From Bacteroidales bacterium UBA714 (GTDB taxonomy: Bacteria > Bacteroidota > Bacteroidia > Bacteroidales > UBA932): 16,203 nt of DNA. The stretch covers positions 1 through 16,203 of the forward strand of contig DBLW01000109.1 of the NCBI GenBank assembly GCA_002298075.1, read 5' to 3'. Shown one piece after another: positions 1 through 8,617 of this stretch (the first letter of the stretch is position 1; every line of letters begins with the position of its first letter). Position numbers and translations under genes: made by a program. The notes under the pieces were generated by a model. That model did not search any database, was not told the origin of the DNA, and was given only the letters and a program-made list of their open reading frames with translations.

Positions 1-1
1 G

Positions 2-706
2 CCATTGGACCAGCCTCTTGACATATGCATGGAGATTGCCGGACAGGAAAAAGCGGGCATGATTGCAGAAAGAGAAGAAAACCCGGCAGAATTTTCATCC
101 ATGGCCGCAAGCCGTAACCCGGCAGTGGCAATCGCCAGAGGTACAATGGAAAAAGCCAGATTCGAACTGAAAAAAGCCAAATGGAGATTCGCTCCGAGAA
201 TTTCCCTCTCAGCCGGATGGTCCACCAGCTATTACACCTATCCCGGACAGGCAAATTATGTCCCTCAGCCATATATGACACAGCTCCGCACCAATGGAGG
301 AGAGTATATACAGCTCTCGCTTTCGATACCTATATATAACAGGCTCGGCAACATTTACAATCTCAAGCAGAAAAAGAACCAATGCCTGCGGAGCGGAATG
401 GAATACGAGCAGACCCTGCGCGACATAGAAGACGAAGTGACAAGAGCAGTGCAGGACAAGGACGGGGCTATTGCGGCATTTCTTCAGGCGGAGCGCCTTT
501 CGGATGTGCAGGAGGAAGCATACAACCTGAATATCAAGAAGCTTGAGCAGGGCCTGATTTCCCCGCTCGAGTTCCAGAAAGCCTCCGACAACTGGCTCAA
601 TGCCAATGCGGAAAGGCTCAATGCGCTCCTGCAGTTCATAATCAAGCGCAGTGTTGTACGTTATTACAGCGGCATAGCATACCAGGACCAGGACTGGGAA
701 AATTAA
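2..706 (+). CDS. TolC-family outer membrane efflux protein, 3' part (5' end outside window)
   Basis: This is the C-terminal part of a TolC/OEP-type outer membrane channel that would complete a tripartite pump with the adaptor and ABC transporter encoded next. The frame is open to the left window edge, so the TTG at 5 is not a true start; about 235 residues are visible and full family members have about 400-500. Seen: a helical stretch beginning NPAVAIARGTMEKARFELKKA, a beta-strand/loop segment rich in Tyr, Gly and Pro (PRISLSAGWSTSYYTYPG, then YIQLSLSIPIY, typical of the membrane barrel), then long helices ending with the OEP hallmark GLISPLEFQKASDNWLNA. The stop is 60 bases before the adaptor gene, consistent with one operon. 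The family is well supported; the substrate cannot be read from this protein. Confidence 0.9.
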   Translation, partial: PLDQPLDICMEIAGQEKAGMIAEREENPAEFSSMAASRNPAVAIARGTMEKARFELKKAKWRFAPRISLSAGWSTSYYTYPGQANYVPQPYMTQLRTNGGEYIQLSLSIPIYNRLGNIYNLKQKKNQCLRSGMEYEQTLRDIEDEVTRAVQDKDGAIAAFLQAERLSDVQEEAYNLNIKKLEQGLISPLEFQKASDNWLNANAERLNALLQFIIKRSVVRYYSGIAYQDQDWEN

Positions 707-720
707 CCGGACGCACATTA

Positions 721-760
721 TCAGCAGAAAAAACATATCATCAGCAACAAAAACATACCA
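721..760 (+). repeat. Two-copy 20-base tandem repeat before the adaptor gene
   Basis: Two adjacent 20-base units, tcagcagaaaaaacatatca (721-740) and tcagcaacaaaaacatacca (741-760), agree at 17 of 20 positions. They fill most of the 60-base gap between the TolC stop and the adaptor ATG at 767. The units are A-rich and G-poor, so they should leave the leader unstructured, which may help initiation in a group that makes little use of Shine-Dalgarno pairing. It could equally be a simple slippage duplication. Confidence 0.7.
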
Positions 761-766
761 AACGAC

Positions 767-2023
767 ATGGACAAGATAATAGAAAAGAAAAAAGGCATCG
801 CGGTGGCATTCACGAAGAAAGCCCTCCCCTACTGGTTCGCAGCCATAATGGCCATATTCGTATTGTGGCTTGTGCTCAGGGACAATTCCAGCACACTGAG
901 AATCAACAGGGACACTCTGACAATCAATGAGGTAAAAAGCGGAGAATTCAACGACTACATACGCATCAGCGGACAGGTGCAGCCAATGACAACAATACAG
1001 ATAAGCCCGCTTGAGGGAGGCATAGTCCAGGAAATCATAATAGAGGAAGGAGGACAAGTACGCAAGGGAGACGAGATACTGCGCCTCAGCAATGAGAACC
1101 TTGACCTTCAGATACTCAACTCCGAGGCTGAGCTGGCGGAAAAGGAAAACATACTGCGCAACACCATGATATCCATGGAACAGCAGAGGCTGAGCGTTAT
1201 GCAGGACAAGCTGCAGCTCGAGATGGAAGTCAAGCGTCTGGAAAGAAAGTACAGCCAGCAGGAAGCCCTCTATGCAGACAAGCTTATAGCACGTGAAGAA
1301 TACCTCACGGCCAAGGAAGACTTTGAACTTGCACAGAAACGCCTGGCGCTTGTCACAGAACGCGCATACCAGGACAGCCTGTACAGAGCCGTGGAAATCA
1401 ATCAGATGCAGGAAAGCCTTGACAACATGCGCCTCAACATGCAGATGATACGCCGCAGAAAGGAAAACCTTACAATAAAGTCCCCTATCAATGGTGAGCT
1501 CGGGCTTTTGGACGTGGTGCTCGGCCAGTCCGTCGCAAGCGGCACAAAGATAGGCCAGATAAACGACCTCGACAGCTATAAGATTGAAGCCATGATTGAC
1601 GAGCATTATATAGACAGGGTGTCCTCAGGGCTGGAAGCAACCTTTGAGCGCCAGAGTGAGACATATGAGGCCGTCATCAGGAAAGTATATCCGGAAGTTC
1701 GTGACGGGAAATTCAAGGCGGATTTCAGATTCAGCGGAACCCAGCCGTCCAACATCCGCACAGGCCAGACATATTACCTTAATCTCCAGCTCGGCCAACC
1801 TGAGAAAGCCATACTGATTCCGCGCGGCACATTCTATCAGAAGACAGGCGGAAAATGGATATATGTCGTAGCGCCGGAAGGCGGAAAGGCAATCAAGCGC
1901 GAAATCCGCATAGGACGCCAGAACCCGCAGTTCTATGAGGTGCTCGAGGGCCTGGAGAGCGGAGAAAAAGTCATAACATCAGGATATGACAGCTTCGGGG
2001 ACAATGACGTGCTGGTATTCTGA
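767..2023 (+). CDS. Periplasmic adaptor (HlyD/MacA-type membrane fusion protein) of an ABC efflux pump
   Basis: This adaptor should bridge the inner-membrane ABC transporter and the TolC channel. The 418-residue length is normal for the family. Domains in order: a short cytoplasmic basic N-terminus, one membrane anchor (about 21-37, PYWFAAIMAIFVLWLVL), the first half of a lipoyl/biotinyl-like domain (about 78-110, with SPLEGGIVQEIIIEEGGQV), a long coiled-coil hairpin (about 112-232, rich in Glu, Gln, Leu, Lys), the second lipoyl half (KSPINGELG, about 238), then a beta-barrel and a membrane-proximal domain (EKAILIPRGTFYQKTGGKW onward). The ATG at 767 is the first in frame and puts the anchor where expected. 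The gene lies between the TolC and permease genes. I infer a MacA-like role from neighbouring FtsX permeases rather than an RND pump; the name macA is not justified by sequence alone. Confidence 0.9.
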   Translation: MDKIIEKKKGIAVAFTKKALPYWFAAIMAIFVLWLVLRDNSSTLRINRDTLTINEVKSGEFNDYIRISGQVQPMTTIQISPLEGGIVQEIIIEEGGQVRKGDEILRLSNENLDLQILNSEAELAEKENILRNTMISMEQQRLSVMQDKLQLEMEVKRLERKYSQQEALYADKLIAREEYLTAKEDFELAQKRLALVTERAYQDSLYRAVEINQMQESLDNMRLNMQMIRRRKENLTIKSPINGELGLLDVVLGQSVASGTKIGQINDLDSYKIEAMIDEHYIDRVSSGLEATFERQSETYEAVIRKVYPEVRDGKFKADFRFSGTQPSNIRTGQTYYLNLQLGQPEKAILIPRGTFYQKTGGKWIYVVAPEGGKAIKREIRIGRQNPQFYEVLEGLESGEKVITSGYDSFGDNDVLVF

Positions 2024-2123
2024 TTACCGCACACTGCCGATTATCTGCCACTGCCGTCCCAGAGGCAAAAGCATATGAAAACACGCCGGCAAACGGAAGC
2101 AGACACAATAAAAGACCATAAAA

Positions 2124-4466
2124 ATGAAACTGAAAGAAACTGCAATAAAAGCCCTGTCACTCGGCACCGGAGTGGCAATCGGACTTATACTGATAGCGAA
2201 AGTGTGCTATGAGAAGAGCCACGACACATGTTATGCAAACCCGGAGCAGATATACAGGATACGGACCCTCTATACGCTGAATGGGGAGGCGCATGAATAT
2301 GACAATACTTCAGGTGCCATAGCTCCGGGATTCAGGAACCATGTGCCCGGTGTGGATGTAGCCACGAGATATACCTTCCTTTTCAACAGCGACAAATTCA
2401 TGGACGAGGACAGGAATGTCATAAAAGGCTCAATAATATCCGCAGACACCAGTTTCTTTGATGTCTTCGACACGGAGATTCTTGTGGGCGACCCCAAGAA
2501 AGTGCTTGCTGATGCCGGCAGCGCAATGGTATCGGAAAGTTTTGCAGAAAAGCTCGGCGGCATTGACAAGGCCATCGGAAAAATAATCGCAAACGAGGAA
2601 TTGCCTCAATTCAAGATATTTGTGGCAGGGGTCTTCAAGGACTTCCCATATAATTGTTCACTCCGGAAAGATGTCCTTGTATCCATGGAAAGCCTAAACA
2701 GCAACAGCACCGGAAACTGGATAGGCAACGACCGTTACAGAGGATTCGTCAGGCTGGCAGACGGGACTGACCCGGATATGCTCGCACCGGCAATCAGGCT
2801 AATGCAGGAGAAGAACTACCCTCCCGAAGTGATTGAGAATGCCCGGACATCCGGAAACGACATCCATTATTTCCTGTCTCCTCTTGCAGGAGCATACACT
2901 TCCTTGGCACGTGTAAGGAACATGATGATAATACTGTCAGTGGTGGCAGGTCTGCTTATCCTGATTTCACTTCTGAACTATATACTCATGTCGGTTTCGG
3001 CAATAGTCAAAAGGTCCAGGGAAATGGGCATAAGGAAATGCTATGGCGCCGCAAGGGAAAACATTTATTTGCTCATGTGCAAGGAAGCTGCAGCCGATAT
3101 GGCAGCGGCACTGGCGGCAGCGGCACTCATAATCCTGGCACTCAAGCCAGTGACAGAGGATATCACAGGAGTTCCCTTAGATGCTCTTCTTGTAAGAGAA
3201 ACCTATATCACAGCAGCCTGCGTGCTTACAGCAGTATTCCTGACAGCCGCCGTTGTGCCGGGGCACCTTTATTCAAGGATTCCCGCAGGCTCAGCGATAA
3301 GAAACAGCCGTGAGAACAAGAGGATTTGGAAACTCGGGCTTCTTTTTGTCCAGATAGGAATCTGCTCACTGCTCCTGACGCTTATGTGCGTAATCAGCGC
3401 GCAATACGGAAAAGCGGTCAACGACAAGCCCGGATATGAGTACAGGAATCTGCTGTGGACACCTCTCACTGGCACAGACCACAGTACGCATCAGGGAATC
3501 ATTGATGATTTGAAGGCAATTCCGGGGGTACTTGACGTGCAGATGTCATACAGCCTTCCTTTGGACTACAGCTCCGGAAACAACATATTTCAGATGAAGG
3601 ACGGGAATAAGGAAGAGCTGTTCAACATCGCCGACCAATATGAGGGAAGCGCGGGGCTTTTCGAAATGCTTGAGATTCCTTTTATTGAGGGCAGATATCC
3701 CCGTATCGCTTCCGAAGTGGCCGTCAGCGAGAGCTTTGTGAAGAAGATGATGGAGTTCCAGGACTGGAGCGACGGAGCGGTCGGAAAACAGATTCAAATC
3801 ACCGAACACAGCAGGAGTGCTGAAGATGCCTTTACAGTGAGCGGAGTATATAAAGACTACAGGATAAACACACTGACCAACCAGGATACCCGTGCAAGCA
3901 TCAAGTTCCTCGGTGAGACAGGCTCAACATCCTTGAATTTTATGGCAATCAAGGTCTCAGAGGTATCAACGAAAATGATTGCACGCGTAGAAGAGGCCAT
4001 ACAGGCAAGGATAGAAAACAAGGAGATTGAAGTGAAGGCATATAGGGATTCTATGCGCGAGGCTTATTCGGACGAAAGGAAAATGAGGGACACGGTAATG
4101 GCAGGATGCGCCGTATCCATAATCATAGCTCTGTTTGGACTTGTCGGATATGTGCATGACGAGTCGCAGCGCAGAAGCAAGGAGATGGCAGTGCGCAAGA
4201 TAAACGGAGCTTCCGTAAGGGAAATCATAGGCATCTATGTGACAGAAATCACGAAACTTAGCATACCGGCCCTGATAATCGGAAATGCCGGAGCATATTT
4301 CGCCTCAACACTCTGGCTGAAGAACTTCTCCGAGAAGGTAGCCCTTTCTCCATGGTACTTCATCCTTGCGGACATCTTCATAATGATGCTTGTAATAGCC
4401 TGCGCTGTGCTCAACAGCATCAAGATATCGCGCAGCAACCCGGTAGAATCATTGAAGAACGAATAA
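2124..4466 (+). CDS. ABC transporter permease 1, double FtsX/MacB_PCD type
   Basis: This 780-residue inner-membrane permease has the layout of the large Bacteroidetes FtsX-type permeases, with two tandem halves. Predicted membrane segments are near residues 9-27, 266-289, 324-343, 363-383, 403-428, 658-679, 709-732 and 747-770, eight in all, with two large extracytoplasmic MacB_PCD-like regions between. Both FtsX halves carry the usual cytoplasmic motif after their first helix: KRSREMGIRKCYGAARENI in half one and RRSKEMAVRKINGASVREI in half two. An in-frame stop just upstream (2109-2111) supports the ATG at 2124. The N-terminus before the first helix is short (about 8 residues). The stop overlaps the ATPase start by one base (TAATG). 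MacB-type permeases move substrates from the periplasm or outer leaflet by mechanotransmission; candidates include peptides, lipids or toxic amphiphiles, but none is shown here. Confidence 0.88.
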   Translation: MKLKETAIKALSLGTGVAIGLILIAKVCYEKSHDTCYANPEQIYRIRTLYTLNGEAHEYDNTSGAIAPGFRNHVPGVDVATRYTFLFNSDKFMDEDRNVIKGSIISADTSFFDVFDTEILVGDPKKVLADAGSAMVSESFAEKLGGIDKAIGKIIANEELPQFKIFVAGVFKDFPYNCSLRKDVLVSMESLNSNSTGNWIGNDRYRGFVRLADGTDPDMLAPAIRLMQEKNYPPEVIENARTSGNDIHYFLSPLAGAYTSLARVRNMMIILSVVAGLLILISLLNYILMSVSAIVKRSREMGIRKCYGAARENIYLLMCKEAAADMAAALAAAALIILALKPVTEDITGVPLDALLVRETYITAACVLTAVFLTAAVVPGHLYSRIPAGSAIRNSRENKRIWKLGLLFVQIGICSLLLTLMCVISAQYGKAVNDKPGYEYRNLLWTPLTGTDHSTHQGIIDDLKAIPGVLDVQMSYSLPLDYSSGNNIFQMKDGNKEELFNIADQYEGSAGLFEMLEIPFIEGRYPRIASEVAVSESFVKKMMEFQDWSDGAVGKQIQITEHSRSAEDAFTVSGVYKDYRINTLTNQDTRASIKFLGETGSTSLNFMAIKVSEVSTKMIARVEEAIQARIENKEIEVKAYRDSMREAYSDERKMRDTVMAGCAVSIIIALFGLVGYVHDESQRRSKEMAVRKINGASVREIIGIYVTEITKLSIPALIIGNAGAYFASTLWLKNFSEKVALSPWYFILADIFIMMLVIACAVLNSIKISRSNPVESLKNE

Positions 4467-5176
4467 TGACGACAAATAATTCAAAAAGAAACAATATGAT
4501 TACAGTAACCAACCTCAGCAAAGTATTCCGCACGGAAGAAATCGAAACTACTGCATTGGACAAGGTGTCCTTTGAAATCTCAGAAGGCGAATTTGTGGCC
4601 ATAATGGGTCCGTCAGGCTGCGGAAAGTCCACGCTCCTGAACATCCTCGGCCTTCTTGACAACCCGACAGAAGGCAGCTATATGCTTATCGGTGAAGAAG
4701 TGGCAGGACTGAAGGAAAGAGAAAGGACAAAGTTCCGCAAAGGCAACATAGGATTCGTGTTCCAGAGCTTCAATCTTATAGACGAGCTGAATGTCTATGA
4801 GAACGTCGAGCTTCCGTTGCGCTATCTTGACATGAACGCGGCAGAGAGAAAGAGACGCGTCACTGAAATGCTCAAGAGAATGAACATAAGCCACCGCGCA
4901 CAGCATTTTCCGCAGCAGCTCTCGGGAGGACAGCAGCAGAGAGTCGCCATTGCAAGGGCTGTGGTGTCCAATCCGAAGCTCATTCTCGCGGACGAGCCGA
5001 CAGGAAACCTCGACTCGAAGAACGGAAAAGAGGTCATGGAACTGCTTAGCGAACTCAATGCGGAAGGCACGACAATCGTTATGGTGACCCACTCCCAGAA
5101 GGACGCCGCCATGGCTCACAGGACAATCAATCTCTTCGACGGCCATATTGTAAGTGACGTGAAGAACGAACTTTAA
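4466..5176 (+). CDS. ABC transporter ATP-binding protein, MacB/LolD type
   Basis: This cytoplasmic ATPase would energise the flanking FtsX permeases. All nucleotide-binding motifs are present and intact: Walker A GPSGCGKST (48-56), Q-loop Gln at 100 (VFQSFNLI), signature LSGGQQQR (152-159), Walker B LILADEP (172-178) followed by the D-loop NLDS, and the switch His at 209 (VTHS). At 236 residues it has the normal length of the MacB/LolD/FtsE class. I chose the ATG at 4466, which overlaps the permease stop by one base and suggests translational coupling. The ATG at 4496 (MITVTNL) is a realistic alternative and would remove a poorly conserved 10-residue tail. The frame is also open further upstream, but that stretch lies within the permease gene and gives a non-family sequence. 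Confidence 0.94.
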   Translation: MTTNNSKRNNMITVTNLSKVFRTEEIETTALDKVSFEISEGEFVAIMGPSGCGKSTLLNILGLLDNPTEGSYMLIGEEVAGLKERERTKFRKGNIGFVFQSFNLIDELNVYENVELPLRYLDMNAAERKRRVTEMLKRMNISHRAQHFPQQLSGGQQQRVAIARAVVSNPKLILADEPTGNLDSKNGKEVMELLSELNAEGTTIVMVTHSQKDAAMAHRTINLFDGHIVSDVKNEL

Positions 5177-5207
5177 GGCATTGGTGCGCATAGGAAAAAC
5201 AAGCGAA

Positions 5208-7607
5208 ATGGCAAACAAGATATTCAGGTCAGGAAAAGGCTCCCTGACATCATCAGTCCTTAACATTGTCGGAATGGCCATGGCCTTTGCCGCCATGTAT
5301 CTCATACTTGTGCAGATTGTGCACGATTTGGGATACAACAGGAAGATAAAGGACGCCGAACGCATATACGTATTGGCACTGCCGGACTGGTATGACGAAA
5401 GCAGATACATGACATATACGGCACGCCCGTTTTGGGAAGACATAATCACGAGCCTTCCGTGCGTAGAAAGCGGAGGATGCTGCTGGTGCGTACAGGAAAA
5501 GACCGATTTCTATACGGACGAGGCTGGCGGCAACAAAATCGTGCTCAACAAAAGCAGCGTGTCTTCCGGTTTCATCGGGACATTCGGCTTTGAAGCGTCT
5601 GAAGGCTCGTTCGGCCAATTGCTCGGCGGCAACGAAATAGCCATATCCGAATCGAATGCAAAGAAGTTCGGGCTTGGCGCAGGCTCGACACTTTACAGGA
5701 AAGACCCGGATGGAAACATGAGCCACGTCAGCGTAGCTGCTGTATTCAAGGACATGCCGTCAAACAGCGACCTGTACCAATTCGGCTCCATCGTGAATCT
5801 CGGTGACGAATGCCGCTGGAATTATAATGAGTGGAGCTACATATATTTCGTAAAACTGCGTTCCCCGCAGGACAAGGAGGAATTTGAAAGGCTGGCCTTC
5901 GAAAAAATACGTGATGAGATATATAAGGACGGAGCCGAGAACGGCAATTACCGTTCATACGAGGATATGGACGAGACGCTCAGCAAAATGACATGCAGGC
6001 TGTTTCCGATTGAAGAACTCTACTTTTCCGGAAATGTGAAAAACACAATCGGAAAGAACGGCAGCAGGCCAACGACATTGACTCTTCTGGCCATAGCCAT
6101 ACTTGTGCTGGCCATAACTTTCATCAATTTCGTAAACTTCTTCTTCGCACTTGTCCCCGTAAGGCTCAAGAGCGTCAACACAAGAAAAATACTCGGCGCC
6201 TCACGCTCATCTCTTGTGGCGGCAACCGTAATGGAATCCGTGGCAATGGTTACGGCATCGCTTGTGCTGGCCGGAGTCCTCGTGAAGATGTTTTCAGGCA
6301 GCACACTTGCCTCTCTCATCAGCAGCGGGACTTCCCTGCCGGACAATCTGCCGATTGCAGCGGCGACAGTCTCGCTTGCCCTTATGCTCGGCGTTATCAC
6401 AAGCATTTATCCGGCCCTATATCTCACGTCATTCTCCCCGGCTTTTGCCCTCAAAGGCTCATTCGGCTCAGTTTCAAAAGGCAAGGCATTCAGGACAGGC
6501 CTTATAGGGTTCCAGTTCGTGACTTCCATAAGCCTGATAATATGCGCAAGTTTCATAAGCATGCAGCGCTCATATATGCTGCATTATGACATGGGCTTCA
6601 ACAAGAGCCGGCTGATCGAAGTTGGTACGACATGGAGGGTATCCGAGGCACGGAAGGAGTGCACCTCCATGCTAAAGTCAAACCCTGCAATCAAAGATGT
6701 CACATGGGCCAGCGGAAGCATAGTGGCACCCATGAGAATGGGCTGGGGACGGGAGTTCAAGGGAGAGCAAATCAATTTTGAGTGCTATCCGGTCAGCTGG
6801 GACTTCCTGAGGTTCATGGAAATCGGCATTGTCGAAGGACGTGATTTCACGGAAGCTGACGAGAGCAGCGAGAAAGGAGTCTATATATTCAATGAGGCTG
6901 CACGTGACAAATTCAGACTGACTCTCGAAGACAAGATGTCGGGACACCAGGGAGATACGGAGATTGCCGGTTTCTGCAAAAACTTCAACTACAAGTCCCT
7001 CGAATCGGAAGTGCAGCCTTTCGCACTGTACATTTTCGGAAAGAACAACTGGAAATCATACAGCACGCTATATGTCAGGACAGCAGAAAATGCTGACATT
7101 CAGGCAGTCTTCAGCCACATCAAGTCCGTGTTTCATGAGATTGACCCTTCCGTGGAAGAGGATGAGATTGACGTAAGATTCTTTGACAGCAGGCTTGACT
7201 CGCAGTACGCCAAGGAAAAAAGCACATCGCGCATCATCCTGCTGTTCACGGCCCTTGCCATCATGATTTCTCTTATGGGAGTGTTCGGACTTGTCATGTT
7301 CGATGCCGAACACAGGCGCAAGGAAATAGGAATCAGACGTGTCAACGGAGCCGGAATCGGGGACGTTCTCGCAATGTTCAACATGAAGTTCATAAAGATA
7401 GTCCTTGTATGCTTCGCCATTGCTGCCCCTCTGAGCTATTTCGTGACAGATGCCTATCTCAAGGGATTCGCCTACAGGATGCCTGTGCACTGGTGGATTT
7501 TCGCACTTGCCCTCGCAGCCGTTCTGGCAGTTACATGCACCGTGGTGACTTTGCGGAGCCTGTCCGCTGTCCTGGCAGACCCTGTAGATGCGCTCAGGAA
7601 CGAATAA
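5208..7607 (+). CDS. ABC transporter permease 2, double FtsX/MacB_PCD type
   Basis: This second large FtsX-type permease (799 residues from the chosen start) parallels permease 1 but is clearly divergent from it. Predicted membrane segments are near residues 12-38, 290-316, 338-362, 383-405, 431-452, 676-698, 729-751 and 763-785, again two halves with big periplasmic parts. FtsX cytoplasmic motifs are LKSVNTRKILGASRSSL in half one and EHRRKEIGIRRVNGAGIGD in half two. I prefer the ATG at 5208, 31 bases after the ATPase stop and preceded by a purine-rich ggaaaaa. TTG (5181) and GTG (5184) lie in frame upstream and would add eight or nine residues. The last gene of the operon; a hairpin terminator follows. 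A heterodimer with permease 1 around two copies of the single ATPase is inferred, though each permease could also act separately. Confidence 0.87.
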   Translation: MANKIFRSGKGSLTSSVLNIVGMAMAFAAMYLILVQIVHDLGYNRKIKDAERIYVLALPDWYDESRYMTYTARPFWEDIITSLPCVESGGCCWCVQEKTDFYTDEAGGNKIVLNKSSVSSGFIGTFGFEASEGSFGQLLGGNEIAISESNAKKFGLGAGSTLYRKDPDGNMSHVSVAAVFKDMPSNSDLYQFGSIVNLGDECRWNYNEWSYIYFVKLRSPQDKEEFERLAFEKIRDEIYKDGAENGNYRSYEDMDETLSKMTCRLFPIEELYFSGNVKNTIGKNGSRPTTLTLLAIAILVLAITFINFVNFFFALVPVRLKSVNTRKILGASRSSLVAATVMESVAMVTASLVLAGVLVKMFSGSTLASLISSGTSLPDNLPIAAATVSLALMLGVITSIYPALYLTSFSPAFALKGSFGSVSKGKAFRTGLIGFQFVTSISLIICASFISMQRSYMLHYDMGFNKSRLIEVGTTWRVSEARKECTSMLKSNPAIKDVTWASGSIVAPMRMGWGREFKGEQINFECYPVSWDFLRFMEIGIVEGRDFTEADESSEKGVYIFNEAARDKFRLTLEDKMSGHQGDTEIAGFCKNFNYKSLESEVQPFALYIFGKNNWKSYSTLYVRTAENADIQAVFSHIKSVFHEIDPSVEEDEIDVRFFDSRLDSQYAKEKSTSRIILLFTALAIMISLMGVFGLVMFDAEHRRKEIGIRRVNGAGIGDVLAMFNMKFIKIVLVCFAIAAPLSYFVTDAYLKGFAYRMPVHWWIFALALAAVLAVTCTVVTLRSLSAVLADPVDALRNE

Positions 7608-7660
7608 CCGTCCTCAACCGGCGGAGATTAAATCAAAGGTTCACAGCAATTTACAAAATG

Positions 7661-7694
7661 ACGATTCCCCGTTTTCGGGGAATCGTTATTTTAC
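7661..7694 (+). terminator. Intrinsic terminator of the efflux operon
   Basis: A perfect inverted repeat, acgattccccg (7661-7671) and cggggaatcgt (7676-7686), gives an 11-bp stem closed by a TTTT loop, followed directly by tattttac. It lies 53 bases after the permease 2 stop. On the opposite strand the stem is followed by cattttgtaa, a weaker T-rich tract, so it may also stop transcription arriving from the convergent DUF2752 gene. Confidence 0.85.
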
Positions 7695-7736
7695 AAACAC
7701 TTAATTATAACACAGTTACACTTCACAAAAACGCCA

Positions 7737-8123
7737 TTACCACCCGTAAATATTCCGGAAGACACACCACAAAAACGTAAGAATCCCAGCCGTCCATATG
7801 AACCATCTGCTGCACAAAGCCTTGTCCAAGGCAGGAAACCGACCTTTGGCAAAATGTGAGAAAAGCAGCAATGCAAAGACAGGCAATACGGCAATGAGGA
7901 ATGCATTATACTTGAAGGCCGAGACAAAATCCAGATTCAGCATGCTGTGCAAGGCCCTCTGCAAACCGCATCCGGGGCACCTGTAGCCAGTAAGCTGAAA
8001 GAAAATGCATCTCGGAAAAGGAAAACCGGAACCTGGAGCGAACCTGCCGTAAACAAAAAGAAGGCATCCCGCACATACAGCAATGAGTATGATTAAAGAT
8101 GCCTTCTTGTGTTTCATATGCAT
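7737..8123 (-). CDS. DUF2752 family membrane protein
   Basis: This small 128-residue integral membrane protein belongs to the DUF2752 family, whose function is not known to me. The hallmark CPGCGLQRAL is at 49-58, preceded by a conserved Cys at 39 (PRCIFFQLTGYRCPGCG); the Cys cluster suggests metal binding or redox sensitivity, but this is inference. Three hydrophobic segments are visible, near 10-28, 66-90 and the C-terminal WFIWTAGILTFLWCVF. The ATG at 8123 overlaps the stop of the upstream TM2 gene by one base (TAATG), implying coupling; a second ATG two codons later (8117) is possible. The pairing of DUF2752 with a TM2 protein recurs in Bacteroidetes. It converges on the efflux operon. 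Confidence 0.85.
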   Translation of the reverse strand: MHMKHKKASLIILIAVCAGCLLFVYGRFAPGSGFPFPRCIFFQLTGYRCPGCGLQRALHSMLNLDFVSAFKYNAFLIAVLPVFALLLFSHFAKGRFPALDKALCSRWFIWTAGILTFLWCVFRNIYGW

Positions 8124-8434
8124 TATTTCAGACGGTTACCGTTGCCGTCAACATAAGTGTTGCAGATTATCATGATAAAATCAACGAGCGCCCAGACTCC
8201 GCATCCGCCCATAGTCAGAAGCATCGCTATGCCGGTCTTGGTATGCCCGGTATAGAAACGGTGAATGCCGAGACCTCCAAGGAAGAAGCACAGAAGCAGC
8301 GTCACCAGCCACTTCTCGTCATTTCCCGGAACAGTCCTGTTCTGTACAGGAGCATTGTAAACTGTTTTGCCGCAGCTTGGACAGAGTGAATCTCCGTCAG
8401 GTACCTGAGTACCGCAATGAGGACAATAAGCCAT
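8123..8434 (-). CDS. Zinc-ribbon and TM2 domain membrane protein
   Basis: This 103-residue protein has an N-terminal zinc ribbon with Cys at 4, 7, 18 and 21 (MAYCPHCG, then LCPSCGK), a short linker, and a TM2 domain: two hydrophobic helices joined by the signature GGLGIHRFYTG near residues 54-64, with a second helix containing GVWALVDFIMII. TM2 proteins sit in the inner membrane; their role is unknown. The start is the ATG at 8434, where the zinc ribbon begins at once; a TTG at 8443 is in frame but unlikely. A Bacteroidetes-type promoter lies 50 bases upstream. First gene of a two-gene unit with the DUF2752 gene. Confidence 0.88.
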   Translation of the reverse strand: MAYCPHCGTQVPDGDSLCPSCGKTVYNAPVQNRTVPGNDEKWLVTLLLCFFLGGLGIHRFYTGHTKTGIAMLLTMGGCGVWALVDFIMIICNTYVDGNGNRLK

Positions 8435-8483
8435 AATTGTCAAAGTTTAAAATAAAGGGTTAATTCAAAAAATCTTGGAAGCG

Positions 8484-8515
8484 CAAATATAATGATTATG
8501 ACTCGCACACACAAT
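8484..8515 (-). promoter_or_regulatory. Bacteroidetes-type promoter for the TM2-DUF2752 unit
   Basis: On the minus strand, TATATTTG (8491-8484) matches the -7 consensus TAnnTTTG. Twenty bases upstream is ATTG (8515-8512), three of four bases of the -33 TTTG element. Transcription should start near 8478, giving a leader of roughly 44 bases. An 11-base palindrome, ataatgattat (8489-8499), overlaps the edge of the -7 box and may be an operator. Confidence 0.62.
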
Positions 8516-8617
8516 ATCCGGAAACCTTATTTAATGTGCCTCCTCTCCCCGTCCGGGACAAAGATGCCATTAACATATTCGCATTTACAAAATATTCTCA
8601 AAATTTCAGTACCTTGT

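Noticed and set aside
209..1606. 465-codon open frame on the minus strand over the TolC and adaptor genes
   Set aside because: It lies opposite two well-recognised genes. Its translation is rich in Cys, His, Tyr, Leu and Val with no family motif, as expected from the complement of codon-biased coding DNA.
2075..2200. Short plus-strand frame beginning atgaaaacacgccgg before permease 1
   Set aside because: It overlaps the permease start in another frame, is highly charged with no motif, and has no promoter; most likely chance.
4352..4465. N-terminal extension of the ATPase
   Set aside because: The stretch is inside the last helix of permease 1 in another frame; the ATG overlapping its stop is the natural start.
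4613..5449. 278-codon minus-strand open frame over the ATPase gene
   Set aside because: It overlaps a complete ATPase with all its motifs; the antisense translation shows no domain and no promoter.
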